Assembly: GCA_002413395.1 (NCBI GenBank)
Contig: DHWX01000067.1
Span: 1 to 60,808 of the forward strand
Length of the DNA: 60,808 bases
Reading direction: 5' to 3'
From: Polaromonas sp. UBA5171
GTDB lineage: Bacteria > Pseudomonadota > Gammaproteobacteria > Burkholderiales > Burkholderiaceae_C
Below the pieces are notes generated by a model. That model saw nothing but the letters and a program-made list of their open reading frames with translations, searched no databases and was not told the origin of the DNA. This document shows, in pieces, positions 9,487 through 17,584 of the stretch; positions within the stretch are counted from its first letter, which is position 1, and the number at the start of each line of letters is the position of its first letter. The position numbers were made by a program, and so were the translations under genes.

Positions 9487-9660
9487 ATGGGAGGTCTTGC
9501 TGGAATGATGACGGTAGTCTGGCTTTTTGCCATGGTGGTCGCCGTCGCGTGGATCATCTTGCCGTTTGCGATGTTTGGCATCAAGCCACTGTTGCGCGAA
9601 CTGATCGCACAAACGAAGGAAACCAACGTACTGCTCAAGGAGCGCAACGCCAATAAATAG
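9487..9660 (+). CDS. Small single-span membrane protein, 57 residues
   Basis: Starts MGGLAGMMTVVWLFAMVV, giving one transmembrane helix over residues about 5-32, followed by a charged amphipathic tail (LLRELIAQTKETNVLLKERN) predicted to lie in the cytoplasm. AAAGGAT lies 7 bases before the ATG, a good ribosome-binding site. The family is not named, but the composition (hydrophobic helix, then a short coiled-coil-like tail) is that of a real small membrane protein. It ends 36 bases before rlmI. Confidence 0.68.
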   Translation: MGGLAGMMTVVWLFAMVVAVAWIILPFAMFGIKPLLRELIAQTKETNVLLKERNANK

Positions 9661-9696
9661 CGACTTACAGATCAGGCCAGCCGCGACAATAGCGGC

Positions 9697-10887
9697 ATGA
9701 AAATAATCAGATTGAAAGAGGGCAAGGAGCGCTCTTTGCTCCGCCGCCACCCCTGGGTTTTTGATGGGGCGATCATCAGTGGCGGTGGCGATCCGGGAGA
9801 AACGGTTCGCATCGAAAGCCACGGTGGTCAGTTTCTGGGCTGGGCCGCGTTCAGTCCCAGCTCCAGAATCCGGGCCCGGGTCTGGAGTTTTGACGCAGCG
9901 CAACGCATTGACGCTTCGTTTTTTGCGGCGCGCATTGCCCAATCCATAAGGGCAAGAAGCCTGTTTGATATAAAAAGCGACGGTATGCGGCTGATTCACG
10001 GAGAATCCGATGGTCTGCCCGGACTGGTCGTGGACCGCTATGCCAACACGCTGGTGGCGCAGTTCTCGAGTTGCGGTGTCGAGCGCTGGAAAAGCGTGAT
10101 CGTGCAAGCGCTGCTGGCGCAAACCGGACTGACACGGCTGTATGAACGCTCGGATGCCAGTGTGCGCTCACTCGAAGGTTTGCCGCCGGCCACCGGCTGG
10201 CTGGCGGGCTCGGGCGATACAGGTGTCACCATCACGGAGCACGACTGGAAGCTGGGTCTGGATGTGGCAGAGGGTCACAAAACCGGTTTTTACCTGGACC
10301 AGCGCGACAGCCGACAGAAGTTTGCGGCGTACACCCGCCGTCTGAAGTTTGAACGGGTGCTCAATTGCTACTGCTACACCGGCGGATTTACCGTGGCTGC
10401 GCTGGCGGGCGGTGCCGGCCATGTCACCTCGATTGACTCATCCGGTCCGGCGCTTGAACTTGCCAGGGCCAATGTGGCTTTGAACGGGTTTGACGCCAGC
10501 CGCACCACCTGGCTGGACGCCGACGTGAATGCTTCCCTGCGCCAGTACCAGAGAGAAGGCAGGACCTTTAACGCTATTGTGCTCGATCCGCCCAAGTTTG
10601 CGCCCACTGCCGCGCATGCCGAGCGTGCCGCACGCGCCTACAAGGACATCAACCGGCTGGCGCTCAGCATTCTGGCGCCCGATGGCGTGCTGTTCACCTA
10701 CTCGTGTTCGGGCGGCGTCAGCGCCGATCTGTTCCACAAGATTGTGGCGTCCGCAGGCATCGACGCCGGCGTGGACGCCTTCATTTCCGAACGTATGGGC
10801 GGCGCGCCCGATCACCCGATGACGGTGGCCTTCCCCGAGGGCGAATACCTCAAGGGGCTGGTGCTGGTTAAAAGGCAGGCTGGGTAG
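9697..10887 (+). CDS. rlmI: 23S rRNA (cytosine-C5) methyltransferase, RlmI-like
   Basis: A 396-residue class I SAM-dependent methyltransferase of the RlmI type, which in E. coli makes m5C1962 in 23S rRNA. An N-terminal PUA-like domain (MKIIRLKEGKERSLLRRHPWVF, residues 1 to about 75) is followed by a linker and the Rossmann methyltransferase core with NCYCYTGGFTVAALAGGA for SAM binding, VLDPPKFAP for the target base and FTYSCSGGVS carrying the probable catalytic cysteine. All key motifs are present. A wider family (COG1092) has members with other targets, so the exact methylated base is by analogy. Confidence 0.9.
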   Translation: MKIIRLKEGKERSLLRRHPWVFDGAIISGGGDPGETVRIESHGGQFLGWAAFSPSSRIRARVWSFDAAQRIDASFFAARIAQSIRARSLFDIKSDGMRLIHGESDGLPGLVVDRYANTLVAQFSSCGVERWKSVIVQALLAQTGLTRLYERSDASVRSLEGLPPATGWLAGSGDTGVTITEHDWKLGLDVAEGHKTGFYLDQRDSRQKFAAYTRRLKFERVLNCYCYTGGFTVAALAGGAGHVTSIDSSGPALELARANVALNGFDASRTTWLDADVNASLRQYQREGRTFNAIVLDPPKFAPTAAHAERAARAYKDINRLALSILAPDGVLFTYSCSGGVSADLFHKIVASAGIDAGVDAFISERMGGAPDHPMTVAFPEGEYLKGLVLVKRQAG

Positions 10888-11087
10888 ACTTTTATGGTTG
10901 AAATCGTCCTTTAGCCTTTATATGAATTTAACAGTACGCTATGAAAATAATAGTTAATTTTTGGGTTCGCAGTCCCGGTGAAATGAGCCGGGGCATTTAG
11001 GGGCCTTGAACCGGCCGCTAAACTCCCCAACTCGGTTGTGGTCACTTTTGCGCATTTTTGCACTTCTCGTTTTTAGGTAAACACCCC

Positions 11088-12131
11088 ATGAGCTTGATTC
11101 CCGTCACCATCGTCACCGGCTTTTTGGGCTCCGGCAAAACCACGCTGCTCAAGCGCGTGCTGACCGAGGCCCATGGCCAGAAAATTGCCGTCATCGAGAA
11201 CGAGTTTGGCGAGGAGAACATCGACACCGACATCCTCGTCAATGACACGCAGGAAAACATCATCCAGATGAACAACGGCTGTATTTGCTGCACCATCCGG
11301 GAGGATCTGCGCGAAACGCTGCAATTGCTGGCCGCCAAAAGACGCAAGGGCATGCTTGATTTTGAGCGCGTGGTGATTGAAACCACCGGCCTGGCCGATC
11401 CTGGCCCCGTAGCGCAGACCTTTTTCATGGACGAAGAAATCGCCGAGCAGTATCTGCTGGACTCGATCTTGACACTGGTGGATGCCAAGCATGCGCAAAC
11501 CCAGCTCGATGAACGCCAGGAAGCGCGCCGCCAAGTCGGTTTTGCCGACCAAATATTCATCAGCAAGGCCGACCTTGTGGCGGACGATGAAGTCAAGGCG
11601 CTAATGCACCGCTTGACGCAAATGAACCCGCGTGCCCCGCAAAAAGCGGTGCATTTTGGCGAGGTGGCGATTGCCGACGTGTTTGACTTGCGCGGCTTCA
11701 ACCTCAACGCCAAGCTCGACATTGACCCTGATTTTCTCACGGAAGATGCACCTGGCCATGATCATCATGTGCATGGCGAGCATTGCGATCACCCCTCACA
11801 CGAGCATGATCACGGGCACCACCATCACCATGATGATGACGTCAAGAGCTTTGTATTCCGCTCCGACAAGCCTTTCAGCCCGGCCAAGCTGGAAGACTTT
11901 CTGGGTGCGATTGTGAATATTTACGGCCCGCGCATGCTGCGCTACAAGGGCGTGCTGAACATGGAGGGCACCGAGCGCAAGGTGATTTTTCAGGGCGTGC
12001 ATCAGCTCATGGGCAGCGACCTTGGCCCCGCTTGGGGTCAGGGCGAGAAAAAAAACAGCAAAATGGTTTTTATCGGCATTGACCTGCCCAAAGATATTTT
12101 TGTGCAGGGCCTTGAGCAGTGCCTGGTTTGA
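11088..12131 (+). CDS. COG0523/CobW-family metallochaperone GTPase
   Basis: A 347-residue GTPase. It shows Walker A GFLGSGKTT (residues 11-19), the metal-binding GCICC motif of the family, the ETTGLADPGPV switch region, the GTP-specificity SKAD motif, a histidine-rich metal-binding loop around residues 222-250 (HDHHVHGEHC, then HEHDHGHHHHHDDD) and a CobW C-terminal domain. Relatives deliver zinc, cobalt or nickel to client proteins; the loop favours zinc but the metal cannot be read from sequence. The ATG at 11088 matches the family start. It lies upstream of a zinc-finger-less dksA. The 200-base upstream gap has an AT-rich stretch but no Zur-type operator I could recognise. Confidence 0.92.
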   Translation: MSLIPVTIVTGFLGSGKTTLLKRVLTEAHGQKIAVIENEFGEENIDTDILVNDTQENIIQMNNGCICCTIREDLRETLQLLAAKRRKGMLDFERVVIETTGLADPGPVAQTFFMDEEIAEQYLLDSILTLVDAKHAQTQLDERQEARRQVGFADQIFISKADLVADDEVKALMHRLTQMNPRAPQKAVHFGEVAIADVFDLRGFNLNAKLDIDPDFLTEDAPGHDHHVHGEHCDHPSHEHDHGHHHHHDDDVKSFVFRSDKPFSPAKLEDFLGAIVNIYGPRMLRYKGVLNMEGTERKVIFQGVHQLMGSDLGPAWGQGEKKNSKMVFIGIDLPKDIFVQGLEQCLV

Positions 12132-12461
12132 GTTAGGCTGTGCGCCTTGGGCTGTATAAAGCAGGAAGGCAACATGTTTGTATCGATTCTCCAACGGTTT
12201 GGTTTTTTGTCTGCCAAGGGTTCTGGCGAGCCGCTACAATCGCGCGCCGACTCCAATACCGGAAAAACCGAATCGGGAGGCCAGCCAGACAAAAAGCAAA
12301 GCAAGAGTCGCGATATAGTGGCCGCTGAAAACTGGCAGGCGGCAGACAAACCAGGAAATCTGGCAGCAAACCGAGCTGGACTGACTCATACCAGTTTAGC
12401 CAAAAAACCGCAGCAGGTGCCAGTGGGCTCTCCCGCAGCGGCTTCCCCGAGGAGACACATT
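12132..12461 (+). other. Leader region upstream of dksA
   Basis: About 330 bases between the GTPase gene and dksA. The dksA frame stays open across it, but the predicted residues are not protein-like and the good ribosome-binding site is at the end, so I treat it as untranslated. A possible promoter is CTGCCA (12211-12216), 18 bases, TACAAT (12235-12240), which would leave a leader of about 215 nt. No clear terminator or riboswitch was seen. Confidence 0.4.
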
Positions 12462-13508
12462 GTGAAAGCCGAAGCCAAGAAAACCAAAACACCCGCCAAG
12501 GCATCGACCCGAGCGGCCATCAACTCGACCATGAAAGTCAAGCCGACAGCGTCCAAGGCGGTGGTGAAAGCTGTGAAAAAAGCAGTCAAGCCGACCAAGG
12601 TCGTTATCCCCAAAGCGAACAAGCCGACTGTTAAGAGCGTGCCTGCGAAAGAGGCTGCTGCTGCATCCAGCAAAAAAACAATCACCAAACCGGTTTCGAC
12701 GCCGACCAGGACCGCAGCCAAACCTACCAAATCCGTGACAAAAATATTGACGAAACCAGTCGCAAAAGCGCCGACCCATCCTGTTGCAAAAAGCAGTCAT
12801 ACCACCAAAATCGGCAGCAGCCCCAAAGCCGCGTTGCCCGCCGCCACGCCCGTGCTGGCCGCGCCACCCGCTTCGAGTTCGGCGCTGATGGCCCCGAAGC
12901 CCTTGAAACCTGGCCGAAGAAGTTCAGCCCGAACGGCCATTCAATCACCCCCCCCCGCACCCATGGTGCCTACCCATGCGCCTGACGCAGCCAAAGCCAG
13001 TTACGCCACAATGACCGAACGTGTGATCGCGCCGCCCATTCAGGCGGCCACCAAAAAAGACCCCAGACTTGCCAATAACTGGAAAACCAAATCGGCCGAG
13101 CAGTTAACCGACGAGGAAGTCAAGGCCATGCCGGATTCCGAGTACATGAACGAAAAGCAGCTCGCATTTTTTCGTCACAAGCTGTCGGTGCTCAAGCAGG
13201 ATATTCATGACAATGCCGGTGAAACCACCGAGCACCTGCGTGAAGACACGGTCGTGGTGCCCGATCCGGCGGATCGCGCTACCATTGAGGAAGAGCATGC
13301 ACTTGAATTGCGAACCCGTGACCGCGAGCGCAAGCTGCTCAAGAAGATCGAACAGTCGATTGCCCGCATTGATTCGGGCGACTATGGTTACTGTGACGAA
13401 ACCGGTGAACCGATCGGAGTGGGTCGCCTGATTGCAAGACCTACAGCCAATTTGTCGCTGGAAGCACAGCAACGCCGTGAGCTCAAACAGAAGATGTTTG
13501 GCGACTGA
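12462..13508 (+). CDS. dksA: RNA polymerase-binding regulator DksA, single-Cys type with basic tail
   Basis: Binds the RNA polymerase secondary channel and, with ppGpp, redirects transcription during starvation. The GTG at 12462 has GAGGAGA at 12449-12455. Of 348 residues, the first 200 or so are a low-complexity Lys/Ala/Pro/Thr tail; the last 145 are the DksA core with DPRLANNWKTK, the coiled coil with the acidic tip EHLREDTVVVPDPADRAT, and the C-terminal globular part. The zinc finger is degenerate: only one cysteine remains (YCDETGEPIG), the other three positions being Thr, Ser and Ala. From memory this is usual for betaproteobacterial DksA. The long basic tail is also seen in relatives; its role is unknown. 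Confidence 0.9.
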   Translation: MKAEAKKTKTPAKASTRAAINSTMKVKPTASKAVVKAVKKAVKPTKVVIPKANKPTVKSVPAKEAAAASSKKTITKPVSTPTRTAAKPTKSVTKILTKPVAKAPTHPVAKSSHTTKIGSSPKAALPAATPVLAAPPASSSALMAPKPLKPGRRSSARTAIQSPPPAPMVPTHAPDAAKASYATMTERVIAPPIQAATKKDPRLANNWKTKSAEQLTDEEVKAMPDSEYMNEKQLAFFRHKLSVLKQDIHDNAGETTEHLREDTVVVPDPADRATIEEEHALELRTRDRERKLLKKIEQSIARIDSGDYGYCDETGEPIGVGRLIARPTANLSLEAQQRRELKQKMFGD

Positions 13509-13553
13509 CGGCGCGGCTTGTTACAGCCAGAGGCCTTTTTAAAACACTCTGTC

Positions 13554-15344
13554 ATGGCCAAAGAAGATTCCGCACCAGGCTTGTTGTCCAAGATGGTCAA
13601 GTTCGTCCGCAACCCGGCCACGAGCTGGTCTGATCTGGATTCCGTGCAAACGGATCGGGACGACTCGGTCAGCAAGCAGTTGCTCAAGGAGATGATTGAG
13701 CGCAAGCGCCAGAATGACTTTGTGCGCAAGCGCGAATTCGACATGTTGCGCAAGCTGCGCAAGCGTGAAGCGATGGTGGGAGCGGGCCTGGATACGGGCG
13801 AACGACCTTCATTTTTCCAAAGCAGCTTGCCCTCCACGCCTGATGTTCGGGCATCAACGATCAAAAAGATCGATGAGATCGAAGCGCAGATGTCCATGCA
13901 GTGGTGGAAAACCAAGAATGTCAACGCTCCAGATCATTCAATTCAATCGCCGCTGATGCCGCAAGGCAGGGATGGTGTGACACAGAATCCCCTGCTGGAT
14001 CATGAACTGCCTGCTGCCTACAAACTCACTGCCCCGATGGGGTGGCCCGCAGCCCAGGAAAAGGCGCAAGTCACGGCAGCGCAAGAGCTGCTGCCGACCA
14101 TTCCAGATTCCTTGACCATGGCGTTGGCTACTTTCAGAATGCTCAAGTCGAGGGACAAATCCCCTGCAATGGAGGGGGCGGACGAAAGCAGCTCTTCTGC
14201 TTTTTCGGCGTCCAAACTCACGGCGGTCGATGTGGAAGAAGGTTTATTGCATGATGCGGAACTTGAAGAGGCCGCCATCCGGTTTGCCAACGGGGACGAT
14301 GCGGGCGCTGAAGCGGGGCTGCTTGAAATTCTGCGGCCTGGCAGCAAACGGGAAGGGTTTGCGGAAACCTGGTTGACGCTGTTTGACTTGTACCGCGCCT
14401 CTGGAGCGCAGGAGAAGTTTGAAGCCGCCGCCATCAAGTTCGCCGAGCGCTTTGATCGCTCGGCACCGCAGTGGTCTTCGATGCCGGAGATCGTGGGAAT
14501 ACTGACTGAACCAGAGAAGACCGCAGGCCACCGGACCCCTGTCGACTGGATTTGTCCGTCAGTGCTGGGGGTCCAAACCGTCGCTGCCCTCAAGGCAGCT
14601 CTCGCCAAGGCACCGATGCCATGGCGTCTGAACTGGAGCAACCTAAAAGCGATTGAAACCGCTGCCGTCGAGTCGTTGACCAAGGTTTTCAGCAACTGGG
14701 CGGCGCAGCCAGTCCAATTGCGCTTCATGGGTGAAGCCCAATTGCAACAGGTGCTGCGGGAGGCCACGTCATCAGGCAACCCCGATGGCGCTCAAAACGG
14801 ATGGCTGTTGCGTCTGGAAGCGCTGCGTGTCATGCATCAGCCCGACGATTTTGAGCTTGCAGCCCTAGATTTCTGTGTAACTTACGAGCTTTCCCCGCCG
14901 GCTTGGGAGCCCGCACGTTGCGCGTACCAATCGATTGACGCGCAAGGTGGAGTCGTGTTCAGCCCGAACATCACTGGCGATTTGTCCGGTGACTCGATTC
15001 ATTCGGGGATCAGCGCGATGGGTGGCGATACCCAGTTTGAGTCGCGGAATTCCCAAGTCAACCACATGTTATCCGTAGAGCTGTCGGGGTATATTCAGGG
15101 TGATGCAATCGCGGTGCTGGACAATCTGGAGGGCCAGTTCATGGATTGGGACATGATTCTGATTTCCTGCGCCCTGCTGATCCGCGTCGATTTTTCCGCT
15201 GCCGGGGCATTGCTCAATTGGGTATCCGCGCGCCACAGCGAAAACCGTTTGGTGCAGTTCTCGGACGTCAATCGCCTGGTGGCTGCATTTTTTAACGTGA
15301 TCGGAATTACCGAACACGCCAAGGTGAGGGTTCGTATTGACTGA
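13554..15344 (+). CDS. Large STAS-domain protein with TPR-like middle
   Basis: A 596-residue cytoplasmic protein starting at the ATG at 13554 (MAKEDSAPGLLSKMVKFVRN). Residues about 1-125 are charged and helical and include a KRKRQNDFVRKREFDMLRKLRKRE stretch (given here only in part of its basic run). A middle region with alternating helices resembles tetratricopeptide repeats (residues about 240-310). The last 90 residues resemble a STAS/MlaB-like domain (VELSGYIQGDAI, then LRVDFSAAG-like ILIRVDFSAAGALLNW). STAS domains act as switches or lipid-transfer partners; its partner is unknown. It follows dksA by 45 bases and is probably co-transcribed. Confidence 0.72.
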   Translation: MAKEDSAPGLLSKMVKFVRNPATSWSDLDSVQTDRDDSVSKQLLKEMIERKRQNDFVRKREFDMLRKLRKREAMVGAGLDTGERPSFFQSSLPSTPDVRASTIKKIDEIEAQMSMQWWKTKNVNAPDHSIQSPLMPQGRDGVTQNPLLDHELPAAYKLTAPMGWPAAQEKAQVTAAQELLPTIPDSLTMALATFRMLKSRDKSPAMEGADESSSSAFSASKLTAVDVEEGLLHDAELEEAAIRFANGDDAGAEAGLLEILRPGSKREGFAETWLTLFDLYRASGAQEKFEAAAIKFAERFDRSAPQWSSMPEIVGILTEPEKTAGHRTPVDWICPSVLGVQTVAALKAALAKAPMPWRLNWSNLKAIETAAVESLTKVFSNWAAQPVQLRFMGEAQLQQVLREATSSGNPDGAQNGWLLRLEALRVMHQPDDFELAALDFCVTYELSPPAWEPARCAYQSIDAQGGVVFSPNITGDLSGDSIHSGISAMGGDTQFESRNSQVNHMLSVELSGYIQGDAIAVLDNLEGQFMDWDMILISCALLIRVDFSAAGALLNWVSARHSENRLVQFSDVNRLVAAFFNVIGITEHAKVRVRID

Positions 15345-15799
15345 GGCCGGTGCCACCAATGCCGCGCAAACAGAACCGTCATGCCGCCGGACATGATGTC
15401 TGAGCTGCCGAAGTCACGCTGACTACAGGCACCACTACCATTCCCCTTTTTTCTCTTGCCTGACAGGCCTGTTGATCCCTGCCCAACGGCGGTCAATTGC
15501 GCGCCAAGGCAGAAATTCCGGTGCTGGCAGCCATCTTCAGGGGATGCTGGCATTTTGTCGGTCAATCATGGCGCGTTGCGCGCTTTGTCATCATCTGCCT
15601 GGCCGGGAAATTGCCGCAATGTTTATCGGTGCGCCATGTCTATATCTGCGATGACTTAATGCAACGCTTTCACTGCACGCTCTAAGTACTTAATTTAGAA
15701 CGTTTTTTATTTTAAAATTACTTTACAGAATACGGCTAAGCCTTTGATTTCATTGAAAGAATTTGTTTCCAATCGCTTGCTTGCAAAAAGTTTCCTGAT
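15345..15799 (+). other. Non-coding stretch between the STAS gene and mraZ
   Basis: About 450 bases without a believable gene: the open frames are short, lack ribosome-binding sites and have unnatural composition. The first 300 bases have normal GC content. The last 120 (from about 15680) are strongly AT-rich and contain the palindrome TAAGTACTTA at 15683-15692; this is where the mra promoter should be, but I cannot assign a -35/-10 pair with confidence. Confidence 0.5.
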
Positions 15800-15839
15800 A
15801 AAGTGGGAGAAAGTGCAATTAGGTGGTGAAAAGTGTTTT
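15800..15839 (+). promoter_or_regulatory. MraZ operator: four 10-bp GTG repeats
   Basis: Four direct repeats with an exact 10-base period: AAAGTG at 15800, AAAGTG at 15810, TAGGTG at 15820 and AAAGTG at 15830. MraZ is known to bind tandem TGGGN-type repeats at one-helical-turn spacing just upstream of its own gene and to repress the dcw promoter. The array ends 16 bases before the mraZ start, so binding would cover the early transcribed region. Confidence 0.8.
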
Positions 15840-15855
15840 TTAAAGGTTGCTAGCG

Positions 15856-16284
15856 GTGTTTCAAGGTGCGTCATCTCTGGCTCTCGATGCGAAGGGTCGG
15901 CTTTCTGTGCCGACCCGGTATCGTGACGCGCTGGGTGCGGCTGCGTCCAGTCAGCTCACCATCACCAAACACCCGCACGGTTGCCTCATGATTTTCCCTC
16001 GCAACGAGTGGGAAAAGTTCCGTGAGCGCATTGCCTCGCTACCCATGCAGGCGCAGTGGTGGAAGCGAATTTTCCTCGGCAACGCCATGGATGTGGATAT
16101 CGACGCGAGCGGCCGTGTATTGGTATCGCCTGAATTGCGCACTGCGGCCGGTATCAGCAAAGACATGATTTTGCTTGGCATGGGCAGCTATTTTGAACTC
16201 TGGGACGCGGCGACATACGCGGCCCAGGAGGCCGAGCAGATGAAGGGTGAGATGCCCGATGTTTTCAGAGATTTTTCATTCTGA
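15856..16284 (+). CDS. mraZ: Transcriptional regulator MraZ
   Basis: DNA-binding repressor of the dcw cluster with two SpoVT/AbrB-like domains: the first at FQGASSLALDAKGRLSVPTR and the second around the DIDASGRVLVSPELR stretch, both showing the DxxGR signature. The GTG at 15856 is chosen because MraZ proteins start at the Phe-x-Gly motif and AAAGG lies 9 bases upstream; the TTG three codons earlier would sit on that ribosome-binding site. The 142-residue length is standard. First gene of the dcw cluster, 6 bases from rsmH. Confidence 0.94.
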   Translation: MFQGASSLALDAKGRLSVPTRYRDALGAAASSQLTITKHPHGCLMIFPRNEWEKFRERIASLPMQAQWWKRIFLGNAMDVDIDASGRVLVSPELRTAAGISKDMILLGMGSYFELWDAATYAAQEAEQMKGEMPDVFRDFSF

Positions 16285-16290
16285 AAGAAG

Positions 16291-17211
16291 ATGGTGAACA
16301 GCCCATGGTCACACCGCACTGTCTTGTTGAACGAAGCCATCGCAGCGCTTCTCATCAACCCGGATGGTCACTACATCGATGCGACTTTCGGGCGTGGCGG
16401 GCACTCGCGCCTGTTGTTGTCGCAGCTCTCCGCGAAGGGGCGCGTCACTGCTTTCGACAAGGATTTAGAGGCCATTGCCGAAGCGAAAACCATCACCGAT
16501 GCGCGCTTTTCAATCCGTCACGAGGGTTTTTTCTGCTTGGGCCAGTTGCCCGCGGCCAGTGCGGCCGGTGTGTTGATGGACCTGGGTGTGAGCTCGCCGC
16601 AAATCGACAACCCAACGCGCGGTTTTTCCTTTCGGCAAGACGGTCCTTTGGACATGCGCATGGATACCACCCGCGGCCAGAGCGTAGCCGACTGGCTGGC
16701 CGGGGCATCCATCGAAACCATGACAGAGGTGATACGTGAATATGGCGAAGAACGGTTTGCTGGGCCGATTGCAAAGGCGATTGATCGTCGCCGACAAGAA
16801 CGGGGCCCTCTTCGAACCACCGCTGAGCTGGCCGAAGTCGTGGCTGGCGCGGTCAAAACCCGCGAGCCGGGCAAGGACCCTGCAACGCGCACATTTCAGG
16901 CTTTTCGGATTTTCATCAACGCCGAGCTTGAGGAACTGCAACAGGCGTTAGAAGCGTCACTGAAAGTACTCCAACCCGGAGGCCGTCTGGTGGTGATCAG
17001 TTTCCATTCGCTCGAAGACCGCATCGTCAAGCAATTCATTGCGGCGCATTCACGCGAGGTGTTTGACCGCCGCGCTCCTTTTGCAGCGCCCAAAGCCATG
17101 CAACTCAAGGCCTTGGGCCGCACCAAGCCTGGCAAAGAGGAAGTCGCGGGCAATCCGCGTTCGCGCAGCGCCGTGATGCGGGTGGCCGAACGCACCGGGG
17201 TGAGCGCATGA
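16291..17211 (+). CDS. rsmH: 16S rRNA (cytosine1402-N4) methyltransferase
   Basis: Methylates the exocyclic amine of C1402 in 16S rRNA (formerly mraW). The 306-residue protein shows the SAM loop DATFGRGGHSRLLL near residue 35, LMDLGVSSPQIDNPTRGFSF near 95, the helical lid and the C-terminal ISFHSLEDRIVKQF and NPRSRSAVMRVAE motifs. Start and length are typical. Its stop TGA overlaps an ATG at 17208 (ATGA), which in relatives is where ftsL begins; here a repeat follows instead. Confidence 0.96.
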   Translation: MVNSPWSHRTVLLNEAIAALLINPDGHYIDATFGRGGHSRLLLSQLSAKGRVTAFDKDLEAIAEAKTITDARFSIRHEGFFCLGQLPAASAAGVLMDLGVSSPQIDNPTRGFSFRQDGPLDMRMDTTRGQSVADWLAGASIETMTEVIREYGEERFAGPIAKAIDRRRQERGPLRTTAELAEVVAGAVKTREPGKDPATRTFQAFRIFINAELEELQQALEASLKVLQPGGRLVVISFHSLEDRIVKQFIAAHSREVFDRRAPFAAPKAMQLKALGRTKPGKEEVAGNPRSRSAVMRVAERTGVSA

Positions 17212-17220
17212 ACACCGCGT

Positions 17221-17282
17221 CCCAAGCAAGTTCAGCCCCCTCGGGGGACAGTGCAGTACGCGCAGCGACAAGCGTGGGGGCC
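17221..17282 (+). repeat. GC-rich dispersed repeat, copy 1 (before ftsL)
   Basis: A 62-base element starting CCCAAGCAAGTTCAGCC with a CCCCCTCGGGGG palindrome in the middle and ending AGCGTGGGGGCC. Related copies lie at 26156-26219 and 28750-28803. Here it separates the rsmH stop from ftsL, shifting the old ATG (17208) out of frame, and its terminal GGGGG run sits 7 bases before the ftsL ATG where a ribosome-binding site should be. Confidence 0.82.
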
Positions 17283-17287
17283 GCCAT

Positions 17288-17584
17288 ATGCTTCGCCTGA
17301 ACCTTGTATTATTGCTGGCGATACTGGCCAGTGCGCTGTATCTGGTGCACATTCAGTATGAGTCACGCCGTCTCTACATTGAGCTGGAAAAAGCTGCGGC
17401 GCAGAGCCGAAACATAGAGGCGGATAACGAAAGCCTGCAGGTTGAGAAACGTGCTCAGGCCACGCCGCTTCGGGTTGAAAAGCTCGCCAGGGACCGCCTG
17501 CAAATGCGTACGGCCACGCCAGCCATCACGCAGTATGTGACCTATAAGAACGCTGCTGTCGCAGGAGGCGGGGCGCATGAGTAA
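17288..17584 (+). CDS. ftsL: Cell division protein FtsL
   Basis: Small bitopic divisome protein that with FtsB and FtsQ activates FtsWI. The 98-residue protein has a short cytoplasmic tip, one transmembrane helix (LNLVLLLAILASALYLVHIQ) and a periplasmic coiled coil rich in Leu, Glu and Arg. The assignment rests on this layout and on position between rsmH and ftsI. The ATG at 17288 is the only sensible start after the inserted repeat. It overlaps ftsI by 8 bases. Confidence 0.92.
   Translation: MLRLNLVLLLAILASALYLVHIQYESRRLYIELEKAAAQSRNIEADNESLQVEKRAQATPLRVEKLARDRLQMRTATPAITQYVTYKNAAVAGGGAHE

Noticed and set aside
9265..10122. Minus-strand open frame of 285 codons opposite rlmI
   Set aside because: It is antisense to the recognisable PUA and methyltransferase coding sequence and has low-quality composition; typical shadow frame in GC-rich DNA.
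12147..12461. N-terminal extension of DksA by 105 codons
   Set aside because: The translated sequence is not protein-like and a GTG with a GAGGAGA site lies at 12462; treated as leader.
15456..15685. Short overlapping open frames before mraZ
   Set aside because: No ribosome-binding sites, Cys/Arg-rich composition in all frames; probably non-coding or badly decayed.
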